DNA of 64,000 nucleotides. Source: Accumulibacter appositus. Lineage in GTDB: Bacteria; Pseudomonadota; Gammaproteobacteria; Burkholderiales; Rhodocyclaceae. Within the stretch, counting starts at the first letter, position 1, and the number at the start of each line of letters is the position of its first letter. Made by a program: the position numbers and the translations under genes. Positions 53,781 through 63,135 of the stretch are shown one piece after another. Below the pieces are notes generated by a model. It was not told the DNA's origin. It saw nothing but the letters and a program-made list of their open reading frames with translations, and made no database searches. The stretch is from assembly GCF_035440685.1 (NCBI RefSeq), contig NZ_DAORMW010000013.1; one strand, given 5' to 3'.

Positions 53781-56411
53781 ATGAAACGTACTCTGTTTGC
53801 CGCCATCGCGGCGATGCTCGTTCTTGGCGCTGGAATCGGCGTTTTTCAGCAACGCGGTGTCAATATCGGCCTTGCGAATGCGCAGGGCGAGGCGGCTGTT
53901 TCGCTTGCCGCCCCCGCTACGGCCGTCGAACGACCGCTTCCGGAAGCGTCGATCATCGACCAGGACGCGCCGTATTACGAAGCCTGCGCCCGTGAAGGAC
54001 TCAGCGAGTCGGAATGCGTCGGGCGGCTGATCTGGTTCAAGGCCACGGCCGGTAACGACCGCTTTCATACCTATACCTTCCAGCAGCGGATTGGCGTGCT
54101 GGTCGACTGGTTCCGCGTGCTGCGTTCCGATCAGCGTGACGATCGCTTCTGGGCCTGGGGAATCATCAACGACCCCTCATGCTGCAAACCCGGCGACCCC
54201 GACTGCCCCGCCAAATCCAGCGCGGAAACCTATGGCTTCGACTGGTGTCCTGGCGACGATGTCCTTCTGAAGTACGTCGGCAAACCGGGCTACATCGACC
54301 CGGCCTGCGGTCTCCGGGATGCAGCGCTCGACCCGGACGATCCGCACAGCCAGGGCGGCACGCTCGATCAACGGCACTCGGCCTGCGATCTCAAGTTCGG
54401 CACTTCCACCGGCGCCTTGGGGATTCGCAAGTTCCCCAATCCGCGTTTCGACGCCGCCAAGTGGCAGGCCTTGAACGGCGAGCCGGGAACCTGGTCGGGA
54501 TTCAGCCGCAAGCTGGCCGACAAGACCGGCATCGAATCGGACCAGCGGGTGAGTCGGCTAGCTGATGGCTCGGTCGAGCCGCCATTCCTGATCGGTACTT
54601 CCTGCGGCTCCTGCCATATCGCCTTCGACCCCCTCAACCCGCCGGCCGACCCGGCGCATCCTCGCTGGGAGAACCTCAAGGGCCTGATCGGCAACCAGTA
54701 CACGCGCATGTCCGAACTGCTCGGCTCGGGCCTGCCAATGAGTAGCCTGGAGTACCAGATGTTCGCGCACGCGCGTCCCGGCGTCACCGATACATCGGCG
54801 ATCTCGCACGACCAGGTCAACAACCCGGGGACGATCAATGCCCTGATCAACGTCGCGCAGCGCCCGGTGTTCAAGGGCGAAGTGGTGAGCAAATGGCGTA
54901 AGGCGGCAAGCTGCGGCAGTGAGACCGACGAGGGCAAGTGCTGGTGCGAGCCGGGTCGCGAAGGCAAGTGCTGGGAGAAAAGCACCCGCGATGACGACAC
55001 CACGCCGGTCAATCTCGGCGGTCAGAAAGTCGTCTTGCCCGGTGTCCATCACATCCTGAAAGGGGGCGAGGACTCGACCGGTGCGCTGGAAGCGATCCAG
55101 CGCGTGTACTTCAATATCGGTTCGTGTTCCGAGCAGTGCTGGGTCAATCATCTCGCCGACATGCGCGAGGTGGACCCGGAGCAACGCGGTTTCGGGCAGA
55201 CGCCTTTCGATATTGGCCAGTGCCGGCGCGATTGCCCCAACTTCCGGGCCGTCGAGGACCGCTTGCAGAACGTGCTCGATTTCTTTGCTTCTGCCGAGTC
55301 CGATCAGACCGACCTTTACGCGGCGCTGGCCAATGTTCGCCAGGCGGGTTCAAGTGGTGTGGTCTACAGCCGCGCCGATCTGGTCCGCGATCTGGAAAGC
55401 GAATTCGGCGCCGGTGCCGTTGGTCGTGGACAGCTGGTCTTCGCCGAGAACTGCGCGCGCTGCCATTCGAGTATTCCCGAGAGCGAAGGCGGCTCGTTCA
55501 AGAATCGCGACTTCGCCGCCGCCAGCGAAACGCACCCGCGCAAGGTCAGGGCCGATTTCCTGGGCAACGATCAGGCGACACCGGTCACCGAAGTCGGCAC
55601 CTTCCGTTGCCGCTCGCTGCACTCCAACCACAAGGCCGGCAATCTGTACATGGAATCGGCGTCGGAGACGCTGCGCCAGCGCGAGGTGGTGGCCGACATT
55701 CCCGAGCGCGACGAGCTCAAGGATGCCGGTCGCGGCTATATGCGCAATGTTTCGCTGGTCAATCTCTGGGCGACTGCGCCGTTCATGCACAACAACGCCA
55801 TCGGGCCGGAAATCTGCGGCAAGCCGGCGAACAAGGCCAACGATTTCCATCGCGCCCGCTATGTCGATAGCGGCGGCCAGCTGCTCGTACTGCAACCCGA
55901 TTGCCTGCGCTACGACCCGAGCGTCGAAGGCCGCTTCGAGCTCTACAAGCTGTCGATGTTCGAGTTGTTGAACCCGAAGGAGAGAGGCACCAAGAGGACG
56001 CTGACCAACGCCGACCTGATCATCGACGTCGGCATACGACCGCTGGACGGCACGACGGAGAAGCCGCTGTTCGGTTTCGGGCAGGTGAAGATTCCGGCCG
56101 GCGCCAGCGCGGGTTTCCTGAACGGCCTGATGCACAAGCAGCTGATCGGTGACCTGTTCCTCGCCAAGCGTCACCCGGACAAGCTCGCAGCGGCCGGCAA
56201 GGCGAGCCTGTTGCCGACGCTGCAGACGATCGCCGACGAGATCATCAAGAATCCGTCGCGCTTCGTCGAAATTCTCCGCGAGCAACGCGATTTCATCAGT
56301 GCCAATTACCAGACCTGCACCGAGGAGATCGAGAACCAGGGTCACCGCTTCGGCGAAGACCTTTCCGCGGACGACAAGAAAGCGCTCACCGCTTTCCTGG
56401 CCACGCTGTAA
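53781..56411 (+). CDS. Large cysteine-rich dihaem c-type cytochrome-like protein
   Basis: This 876-aa exported protein has a signal peptide (MKRTLFAAIAAMLVLGAG...) and two c-type haem sites, CGSCH at 275-279 and CARCH at 558-562. It holds about two dozen cysteines in all, most outside the haem sites (for example a CC pair at about 134 and CWC at about 387), suggesting several disulfides. Near the C-terminus NVSLVNLWATAPFMHNNAIG resembles the APYLHNGSVP block of the RoxA-like paralogues in the same operon. It begins the operon, with AGGAG eight bases before ATG 53781. It is probably periplasmic and redox-active. The family is not recognised. Confidence 0.82.
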   Translation: MKRTLFAAIAAMLVLGAGIGVFQQRGVNIGLANAQGEAAVSLAAPATAVERPLPEASIIDQDAPYYEACAREGLSESECVGRLIWFKATAGNDRFHTYTFQQRIGVLVDWFRVLRSDQRDDRFWAWGIINDPSCCKPGDPDCPAKSSAETYGFDWCPGDDVLLKYVGKPGYIDPACGLRDAALDPDDPHSQGGTLDQRHSACDLKFGTSTGALGIRKFPNPRFDAAKWQALNGEPGTWSGFSRKLADKTGIESDQRVSRLADGSVEPPFLIGTSCGSCHIAFDPLNPPADPAHPRWENLKGLIGNQYTRMSELLGSGLPMSSLEYQMFAHARPGVTDTSAISHDQVNNPGTINALINVAQRPVFKGEVVSKWRKAASCGSETDEGKCWCEPGREGKCWEKSTRDDDTTPVNLGGQKVVLPGVHHILKGGEDSTGALEAIQRVYFNIGSCSEQCWVNHLADMREVDPEQRGFGQTPFDIGQCRRDCPNFRAVEDRLQNVLDFFASAESDQTDLYAALANVRQAGSSGVVYSRADLVRDLESEFGAGAVGRGQLVFAENCARCHSSIPESEGGSFKNRDFAAASETHPRKVRADFLGNDQATPVTEVGTFRCRSLHSNHKAGNLYMESASETLRQREVVADIPERDELKDAGRGYMRNVSLVNLWATAPFMHNNAIGPEICGKPANKANDFHRARYVDSGGQLLVLQPDCLRYDPSVEGRFELYKLSMFELLNPKERGTKRTLTNADLIIDVGIRPLDGTTEKPLFGFGQVKIPAGASAGFLNGLMHKQLIGDLFLAKRHPDKLAAAGKASLLPTLQTIADEIIKNPSRFVEILREQRDFISANYQTCTEEIENQGHRFGEDLSADDKKALTAFLATL

Positions 56412-56430
56412 GGCAACGGGAGATCATCTC

Positions 56431-57378
56431 ATGCGACTACCGCACACCCTGACCCTGAGCCGCTTGCGCACCCAGCGCGCTGACCGGAGGTCGCGCTTCG
56501 CGCTTGGCGCGCTGGCGACGCTCACCGCGCTTGCCCTTGCCGCGTGCAGCAAGCCGGAACCCCCGGATATCAAGTTTGCGCCTTACGCCAAGAGCTATCA
56601 GACGAAGATGAGCCTGGCGCAGGTCGAGTACCAGTATCCGATTCCGCCGGCCGAGCTGGCGAAAATAACGCCCGATTATCTGGCGACGCTGGACGAGGAG
56701 CAGATCGATCAGATCTATGCCCGCCTGACCGCCGGTCCGATTCCGGACGGCGCTTTCGAAGGCCGCATCCTGTTGCCGCGCGGCAGCAGCGGAAAATTCC
56801 GGCTTTCCGAGCTGGTTGGCGGCTTCGGTGGCACCGTTCTGCACCTCAAGGGTCTGGTCGTCGAGGAAATAGGCGAAGTGCTCTGGCGTGGCAAGGTCTT
56901 CTTCCGCGACGAGGGCGTGCTGCGCAATCGCATCGAGGACTTGTCGATACTCAAGAAAATCGGCCTGGTCGAAGGCGAGCCGAAGAAAATGAACTATGCG
57001 GGCAAGGAAACCTGGTTGCTGTTCCCGGCCAAGCTCTACTGCGGCCAGAGTCTGCTCGACTCGCGGCGAGAGTCGATCATCATTGACTACTTCTTTACCG
57101 ACGAAATCGCCGGTTACCAGGAAAACCCGGACTACCTCGCCGGCCGGCGCGGGCTCAAGGTGCGCGATGAAATCCGCATGATCCGTCCCGGTTTCTACCT
57201 TGGCCGTGCCTATCTGGACCGTGGTTTCGCGCTCAATTTCACGCTTTACGACAAGGCCGCCGACGAGCAGGCGCGGGCCAACTTTGTTGCCACCGGGAAG
57301 GTACAGGAGGAGTGCTGGCCAGGGACTCAGCAACGCACCGTGCTTGCTGCGGCGGCGGCTGGCAAGCCCAAGCCCTGA
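56431..57378 (+). CDS. Lipoprotein of unknown function in the cytochrome operon
   Basis: This 315-aa protein has a long basic leader, a hydrophobic segment and a lipobox (LALAACSK), so it is probably membrane-anchored in the periplasm. It has no CxxCH. Features include an amphipathic helix with LDEEQIDQIYARLTAGPIPDG and a segment of mixed strands. GGGAG lies ten bases before ATG 56431, and it follows the first cytochrome gene by 19 bp. I do not recognise the family; conserved placement among cytochrome genes suggests an assembly factor or partner. Confidence 0.75.
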   Translation: MRLPHTLTLSRLRTQRADRRSRFALGALATLTALALAACSKPEPPDIKFAPYAKSYQTKMSLAQVEYQYPIPPAELAKITPDYLATLDEEQIDQIYARLTAGPIPDGAFEGRILLPRGSSGKFRLSELVGGFGGTVLHLKGLVVEEIGEVLWRGKVFFRDEGVLRNRIEDLSILKKIGLVEGEPKKMNYAGKETWLLFPAKLYCGQSLLDSRRESIIIDYFFTDEIAGYQENPDYLAGRRGLKVRDEIRMIRPGFYLGRAYLDRGFALNFTLYDKAADEQARANFVATGKVQEECWPGTQQRTVLAAAAAGKPKP

Positions 57379-57409
57379 GCCCGGAGCAGCCTGGGCATGG
57401 AAGCTGACG

Positions 57410-59629
57410 ATGCGTCTGCCTGCAACCGCGCTGGCAATTCTGCGGCACCTCGGCGTGGGCCTGGCAGCGGGCTTGGCAGCGATCGTCGTCAGGCCGGTGC
57501 TGGCGACGACTGAAGCACGGCCGATGGGGGCGGAGCAGGTGGCCGCCCTGCCTGTCGTCAATCCGGCCGATCCCGGCGAACATCTCCCGAGCCAGGGCCG
57601 TTCATTGTTCGAGGAGCTCTTTGCCGTGCGCCGCGGTGCAGCGGCGGAAATCGACGTGCCTTTCCCCTTCGCGGCCTTGCTCGCGCGCATCGATTCTCAG
57701 CTGCAGCGTGACCCGGCCAGTCCGCTGCCGCCTGCCAAGCGGGTGCTGATTCCGCTGGGTCGCTCCTTGCAGCGGACGGCCGCAGCGCCCGATTTTTTTG
57801 CCTATCCGCGAGTCCTGGTGGCCGTCGACAGCCCGCCGCTCGCTGCCGGTGTGCCACTGCTCAAGGACCGCCTGTACCTCGGCTACCAGGAGCAGTCGGC
57901 GGTCATCGAAATCATCAGCTACAACGAGGCTGCCGGCCGCTTCGAATTCCAGTTGCTCAAGGACTACCGCGCCGGCGGCAAGGCGCGCCTGGTCTACGCC
58001 AACCGCAGCATCTGTTTTACCTGCCACCAGAACGGCTCGCCGATTTTTTCGCGCGCCCTGTGGGACGAAACCAACGCCAACGACCAGGTCGCGGCGACGC
58101 TGCTGGCCAGCGGTCAAAGCTTTTACGGCATTCCGCCCGAGCGCGGTGTCGACGTTCCCTACGCCATCGACAACGCCAGCGAACGCGCCAACGGTTTTGC
58201 CCTGACCCAGCTGCTGTGGCGCGCGGGCTGCGGCGGCAGTACTGCCGAGGCGCGAGCTTGCCGCGCCGGCCTGTTCGCGGCCGCCTTGCGACACGCGCTC
58301 TCGGGCGGTCAGACCTGGACCCCTGACGCTCGCTTCGTAGCGGCGGTCGACAAGCCGCTGCGCGCGCAGGTGCGAGTTCGCTGGCCGGGCGGCCTGACTG
58401 CGGGCAATCCCGACATTCCCAACCGCAATCCACTGCAAGGGGTGAACAGCTGGCCAGCAGACAGCGCCGCGCGGATGGCTTTCTCGGAGGTGCCGGCCCG
58501 CTTCGATCCACTCTTGGCGCGGCCGGCGGGAGCGCTCTGGCGGCCGGACGCCCCGGATGCGCTGCGGCAGCTGGTGGCGGGCCTGGCGGAGTTTGTCGCC
58601 GCTCCCGATCGGCGGCAGTTGGAGAGCGCACTAGCGGAGCGAGCACCACCTGCGGCACAGCGCCTGAGCGTGCCCTGCCGAATCGATACCCAGGTCGCTT
58701 CGCGCTGGTCGTTACGCTGCACCGCTGCGGGCGGGAGCTTGCTGGCCGGGACGCTCTCGGTGCAGGGCGGCCGACCGCGTGGAGGGCGGCTGACGCGGCT
58801 GGCGTTGCCCGACGGCACGGCCTTGAATAATCTGGACCTGACCCTGACCCTGATCGGTCGCGCGAGCGAAGCGGGCGCGACGCTGTCGCCGCAAGCCGAC
58901 GGGCTGCCGGCGAGAAACGCGGCCGCCGATGCGATCGCTTCGCTCGAAATCCGCCGCGGCGAGGCCAGGGCGGGGGAGGGGCGGCGCGATGAGCAGCTCG
59001 ATGGCGAGGCGATACTGGGAATCCGCCCCGACTTTACCATCGTGCAGCAGGCCATCGACCGCCTGCTCAGCGGACCGCAAGCCGCGACTCTGTTCGGGCC
59101 CGTGCCTTTCCCGCGCAGAGCGCTTTTTTCAGCACTCTTTGCCGAGCTCGGTGTGCCGGCCGTGGCGCCCTGCTGTGAGGTCGCCGAGCACCTGCCGCCA
59201 GCGCAACTGGAAGTCGCAGCCGTGGCGCCCGGTCAGACGCCGAGCAGCGCTGCCGATCCGCTGCTGCGCAGCTTTCAACCCTACTGTGCCGCCTGCCACC
59301 AGACCGCCGAGACCTTTCCTCCGAACTTCCTGCAGGGGACTGCGGCCGAAGTCGACGCCAGGCTCCGGCACTGCGCGCCACGCCTTTATGTTCGCTTGGC
59401 GATGGCCGACATGCCACCGGCGCAGCGCGCGAAGACGCCGATGCCGCCGGAAAGCATGCTGCCGGCTTTCGCCAGCGACCCTCAAGCATGGCGCAACAGC
59501 CCGGTACGTAGCGCCTTGCTCGCGCAGGTGACGCAATGGCTGCGCGCCGAAACGGGTCAGGCACCGCAACTCGAAACGCTGCTCACCGCCGGTTACGAGG
59601 CCCTGCGCCCGTGTCTGCCGGCGCATTAG
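57410..59629 (+). CDS. Exported dihaem c-type protein, 739 aa
   Basis: A signal peptide (about 1-32, ending VLA-TTE) is followed by two c-type haem sites far apart, CFTCH at 202-206 in NRSICFTCHQNGSPIFSR and CAACH at 626-630 near the C-terminus. The segment around the first site (CHQNG.PIFSRALWDETNAN) looks like a conserved motif of an uncharacterised family. I chose ATG 57410 because the signal peptide starts there and longer in-frame starts overlap the previous gene. The operon spacing is 31 bp before and 25 bp after. Confidence 0.8.
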   Translation: MRLPATALAILRHLGVGLAAGLAAIVVRPVLATTEARPMGAEQVAALPVVNPADPGEHLPSQGRSLFEELFAVRRGAAAEIDVPFPFAALLARIDSQLQRDPASPLPPAKRVLIPLGRSLQRTAAAPDFFAYPRVLVAVDSPPLAAGVPLLKDRLYLGYQEQSAVIEIISYNEAAGRFEFQLLKDYRAGGKARLVYANRSICFTCHQNGSPIFSRALWDETNANDQVAATLLASGQSFYGIPPERGVDVPYAIDNASERANGFALTQLLWRAGCGGSTAEARACRAGLFAAALRHALSGGQTWTPDARFVAAVDKPLRAQVRVRWPGGLTAGNPDIPNRNPLQGVNSWPADSAARMAFSEVPARFDPLLARPAGALWRPDAPDALRQLVAGLAEFVAAPDRRQLESALAERAPPAAQRLSVPCRIDTQVASRWSLRCTAAGGSLLAGTLSVQGGRPRGGRLTRLALPDGTALNNLDLTLTLIGRASEAGATLSPQADGLPARNAAADAIASLEIRRGEARAGEGRRDEQLDGEAILGIRPDFTIVQQAIDRLLSGPQAATLFGPVPFPRRALFSALFAELGVPAVAPCCEVAEHLPPAQLEVAAVAPGQTPSSAADPLLRSFQPYCAACHQTAETFPPNFLQGTAAEVDARLRHCAPRLYVRLAMADMPPAQRAKTPMPPESMLPAFASDPQAWRNSPVRSALLAQVTQWLRAETGQAPQLETLLTAGYEALRPCLPAH

Positions 59630-59654
59630 CAGGCGAAGGAAAGGGAGAAGAGAC

Positions 59655-61169
59655 ATGCACGAAAACGAAGCAGCGAAAAGCCCCTGGAAGCGACGCTTCA
59701 TCATTCTCTTCATCATCACCGTCGTCTTGCCGGTGCTGACGGGGGTCTGGCTGTGGCAGCGCTTCGGCGGCGACGTGCCGGTGGAGTACGCGAGCCCGAC
59801 CGAGCACTTCAAGTACGGCTCCACCGGCGGCGAACACGAGATGGGTTTCCCCTACTGGATCTGGCGGGTGCTGCCCGACGTCTGTCCGCAGTATTTGCCC
59901 GGCAAGGGTTACCAGTCGTTGGGAATGATTTTCGAGAAGAACCCCGATGGCCGTGATCGTCAGCTTCCGATCGGCACTTCGCAGCGCCGCTACCAGGGAA
60001 TCGACCGCGTCTTCGTGAACTGTGCCGTCTGCCATACCAGTACCGTGCGCGCCGCCGCCGACCAGCCACCGACGATCGTCCTTGGCATGCCCGCCGCGAC
60101 TTTCAACATGAAGGGCTTCGAGGAGTTCTTCTTCCGCTGCGCCGCCGATCCGAAATTCTCCAAGGAGTTCATCCTGCCGGAGATCGAGCGTCAGGGCGGC
60201 CAGCTCGACCTGCTCGACCGCTACGTCGTCTACCCGCTGGCCATCGCCATCATGCGCGACCGGGTGCTGGCGCTCGCCGGGCGCTTCGACTGGGTATTCA
60301 AGCAGCACGAATGGGGCCCGGGCCGCGTCGATACCTTCAACTCGGCGAAAGTGATCTTCAACTTCCCGATGGCGCATCTCGATCCGGACGAGTTCGACGC
60401 GCCGGCCGATTTTCCTTCGCTGTGGCGGCAACGCCAGCGCAAGGAGCCGCACGAGATGCAGTTGCACTGGGATGGCAACAACACCACCGTCGAGGAGCGC
60501 AACAAGAGCGCCGCCTTCGGCACCGGCACGACGCCGCCGACCATCGACATCGAACGTATCAGCCGCGTCGAGGACTGGATCCTCGATGTCTCACCGCCGA
60601 GCTTCAGCCAGTTCTTCCCGGTCGACGCCGAACTTGCCCTGCGCGGTGCGCCGATCTACCAGGCCTATTGCGCCAATTGTCACGGCGCCTCGGGTAGCGA
60701 CTTCAGCGGCGAGCTGGTCGGCAAGGTGACGCCCCTGGCCGAGATCGGCACCGACCGGCGCCGGCTCGATTCCTACAGCTACACGCTGGCGGTCAACCAG
60801 GCGACGCTCTACGCCGGCTACCCCTGGCGGTTCACCCATTTTCGCAAGACGCACGGCTACGCCAACATGCCGCTCGACGGCATCTGGCTGCGCGCGCCCT
60901 ACCTGCACAACGGCTCGGTGCCCAGCCTGCGCGACCTGCTCGAACCCGCTGCGGCGCGCCCCGCGACCTTCTATCGCGGCAACGACGTCTATGACCCGGT
61001 CAAGGTCGGCTTCGTCTCGGACCAGGCGCAGCGCAAAGGTCAGCCGTTCTTCCTTCTCGACACCGCGGTCCCCGGCAACGGCAACGGCGGCCACGAGGGC
61101 AAGGCCTACGGCACCGAGCTGAGTGCCGACGAAAAGACCGCGCTGGTCGAATTCATGAAGACCTTCTGA
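59655..61169 (+). CDS. RoxA-like dihaem cytochrome c (paralogue 1)
   Basis: This 504-aa protein is anchored by an N-terminal helix (about 14-34). The two haem sites are CAVCH (123-127) and CANCH (339-343), 216 residues apart. It has the block LHWDGNNTTVEERNKSAAFG and the C-terminal APYLHNGSVPSLRDLL, both resembling the RoxA/RoxB rubber oxygenase superfamily, where a tryptophan near the haem matters. It lacks a free secretion signal and is shorter than RoxA. Function as an oxygenase, peroxidase or electron carrier is open. A strong ribosome binding site precedes ATG 59655. Confidence 0.85.
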   Translation: MHENEAAKSPWKRRFIILFIITVVLPVLTGVWLWQRFGGDVPVEYASPTEHFKYGSTGGEHEMGFPYWIWRVLPDVCPQYLPGKGYQSLGMIFEKNPDGRDRQLPIGTSQRRYQGIDRVFVNCAVCHTSTVRAAADQPPTIVLGMPAATFNMKGFEEFFFRCAADPKFSKEFILPEIERQGGQLDLLDRYVVYPLAIAIMRDRVLALAGRFDWVFKQHEWGPGRVDTFNSAKVIFNFPMAHLDPDEFDAPADFPSLWRQRQRKEPHEMQLHWDGNNTTVEERNKSAAFGTGTTPPTIDIERISRVEDWILDVSPPSFSQFFPVDAELALRGAPIYQAYCANCHGASGSDFSGELVGKVTPLAEIGTDRRRLDSYSYTLAVNQATLYAGYPWRFTHFRKTHGYANMPLDGIWLRAPYLHNGSVPSLRDLLEPAAARPATFYRGNDVYDPVKVGFVSDQAQRKGQPFFLLDTAVPGNGNGGHEGKAYGTELSADEKTALVEFMKTF

Positions 61170-61179
61170 GGAGCCCACG

Positions 61180-62655
61180 ATGAGCATGCGATCCTGCAGA
61201 ACCTGGTTCCGCGCCATCGGCGTGGTGATCATCGTCGCCGTGGTCATTGGCGGGTGGATCGCCTGGGACCGCGGATTCCGCGAACACCCGCAACCCGACT
61301 GGGTGAGCGCCGACTTCGAGACACGCTTCAAGTACGGATCGATCGGCGCCGAGCACGACGCCGGCATCCCCTACTGGATCTTCTACGTCCTGCCGCGCGT
61401 CTTTCCCGAAAAGCTGACGCAGGACGGCAAGGTGCTTCCCGGTGGCTACGCCTCGCTCGGCGTTCCCTGGGAAGAGGGCCAGGAACTGCCGGCCGGCTTC
61501 AGCAAGAAAACCATCGGTTTTCCACGCGTGGCGAACAACTGCGCCGTCTGCCACACGACCAGCTACCGGGAGTCGCCCGACTCCACGCCGGTTTTCGTCG
61601 TCGGCGGACCGGCGCACACCACCAACGTCGAAGGCTTTTTCCGCTATCTGATCGACTGCGCCAAGGACCCGCGCTTCAACGCCGACATCCTGATGGCCGA
61701 AATCAATCGCGTCACCGATCTCGACCTCATCGACCAGCTGCTCTACCGCTTCTTCGTCATTCCCATCACCAAGAAGCGCCTGCTCGAACGCGAGCAACAA
61801 TTCGCCTGGATCTACCGCCCCGACTTCCCCGACTGGGGCCGCGGCCGCGACGACGCCATGAACCTCACCAAATATTTCATGATCGGCGCCCCGATGGACG
61901 ATACTTTCGGTCCCACCGACATGCCCTCGGTGTGGAACCTCAAGAAGTACGTCTGGGACCAGGGCCACCGCATGAACTACGCCGGCGACAGCAGCGACGC
62001 CTATTCGGTGATCATGGACTCCGCGCTCGGCCTGCTTGGCGCAGCGCCGGCGAACAAGAAGGACTTCGTCGAGCAGGTGCAATGGCTGCACAGCTACCTC
62101 TCCGACCTGCCGCCGCCAAAATACCCCTTCGCCATCGATCAGGCGAAGGCGGCCGACGGCAAGACCCTCTTCGACGCCAACTGCGCCAGCTGCCACGCCA
62201 GCGAACTCACCGGCCGGCCGCTACCGCTCGCCGAAGTCGGCAGCGACCGCGGTCGTCTCGATTCCTGGAACAAGGGCGCGGCGATCAAGGCCAATCAGGT
62301 GGTCAAGGAAATGGGGCTGGAACGCAAGGGGCTGGTCGAGGAAGACCTGATCGGCTATGTCGCGCCCTTCCTCGACGGCATCTGGCTGAAGGCGCCGTAT
62401 CTGCATAATGGGTCGGTGCCGACGTTGCGGGATTTGCTGGAGCCGGTTGGGCAGCGGCCGACGGTTTTCTGGCGCGGTTATGACGTTTATGATCAGACGC
62501 GTGTGGGCTTCGTTACCGATACGCCCGCAGCTCAGCGCGTTGGGACGAAACTGGATACGGGTAGCAAGGGGGGCAGCAACCAGGGGCATGAGTTTGGGAC
62601 GGGGTTGCCGGCCGCCGACAAGGAAGCGCTGTTGGAGTACCTGAAGACGCTGTGA
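61180..62655 (+). CDS. RoxA-like dihaem cytochrome c (paralogue 2)
   Basis: This 491-aa protein is a clear paralogue of the preceding one, with an N-terminal anchor (about 12-29), FKYGSIGAEHDAGIPYWIFYVLP, haem sites CAVCH (121-125) and CASCH (335-339), and APYLHNGSVPTLRDLLEP. The LHWDGNN block of its sister is replaced by MNYAGDSSDAY, so the conserved tryptophan appears to be tyrosine. The last 260 bp use different synonymous codons from the rest. It starts 10 bp after its sister, with GGAG seven bases before ATG 61180. Confidence 0.85.
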   Translation: MSMRSCRTWFRAIGVVIIVAVVIGGWIAWDRGFREHPQPDWVSADFETRFKYGSIGAEHDAGIPYWIFYVLPRVFPEKLTQDGKVLPGGYASLGVPWEEGQELPAGFSKKTIGFPRVANNCAVCHTTSYRESPDSTPVFVVGGPAHTTNVEGFFRYLIDCAKDPRFNADILMAEINRVTDLDLIDQLLYRFFVIPITKKRLLEREQQFAWIYRPDFPDWGRGRDDAMNLTKYFMIGAPMDDTFGPTDMPSVWNLKKYVWDQGHRMNYAGDSSDAYSVIMDSALGLLGAAPANKKDFVEQVQWLHSYLSDLPPPKYPFAIDQAKAADGKTLFDANCASCHASELTGRPLPLAEVGSDRGRLDSWNKGAAIKANQVVKEMGLERKGLVEEDLIGYVAPFLDGIWLKAPYLHNGSVPTLRDLLEPVGQRPTVFWRGYDVYDQTRVGFVTDTPAAQRVGTKLDTGSKGGSNQGHEFGTGLPAADKEALLEYLKTL

Positions 62656-62794
62656 TGGGGCGCTGGCAGGAAAAGGCTTGAACTCGCTGAATCGAGGACG
62701 GGGAGGCTCGCTCAGTGCAGGTCGCCACGTCTCCTGAGGAGGGCAATGTCGGTTGAGGTTCCACGGTCGCATGGCTCAGGTGGCGGGCATGGCA

Positions 62795-62823
62795 TTGACA
62801 GCCTGTAGCCGTAGGGCTACAGT
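62795..62823 (+). promoter_or_regulatory. Toxin-antitoxin promoter with embedded operator
   Basis: TTGACA (62795-62800), a 17-bp spacer and TACAGT (62818-62823) form the promoter. The perfect inverted repeat CTGTAGCC-N4-GGCTACAG (62803-62822) lies between and over them, the typical place for autorepression by the antitoxin. Transcription should start near 62830. Confidence 0.75.
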
Positions 62824-62832
62824 CGAGTCGGG

Positions 62833-63135
62833 ATTGAAATTCGCAAAACAGGGCGTTTCGCTCAATGGCTAGACAGTTTGCGCGACGTTCAGGCGAGAGC
62901 GCGGGTTCAGGTCAGGATCGAACGGCTCGTGGCCGGGAACGCCGGAGATGTCCAGCCGGTTAGCGAAGGTGTTTCGGAGCTGCGAATCAATTACGGTCCC
63001 GGTTATCGGGTGTATTTCAAGCAGCGAGGGCGAGAGCTGATTATTCTCCTCGCTGGTGGCGACAAGAGTACTCAAGCCAAAGACATCAAGACCGCCTTGC
63101 GCCTCGCACGTAATCTTTCGGATTTGCCACCATGA
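62833..63135 (+). CDS. RelE/HigB-type toxin (addiction module killer), start codon degraded
   Basis: This roughly 100-residue RelE-superfamily mRNA interferase-like toxin (phage Gp49/HigB type) continues in frame as IEIRKTGRFAQWLDSLRDVQ, VAGNAGDVQPVSEGVSELRI, YGPGYRVYF and IILLAGGDKSTQAKDIKTA. The family normally begins M-I-E-I-R-K; here the codon before ATT 62833 is GGG, not ATG. The only standard start in frame is TTG 62878, which would remove the first strand. So it starts at ATT, is leaderless, or is inactivated. It overlaps the antitoxin by four bases. Confidence 0.8.
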   Translation: MEIRKTGRFAQWLDSLRDVQARARVQVRIERLVAGNAGDVQPVSEGVSELRINYGPGYRVYFKQRGRELIILLAGGDKSTQAKDIKTALRLARNLSDLPP

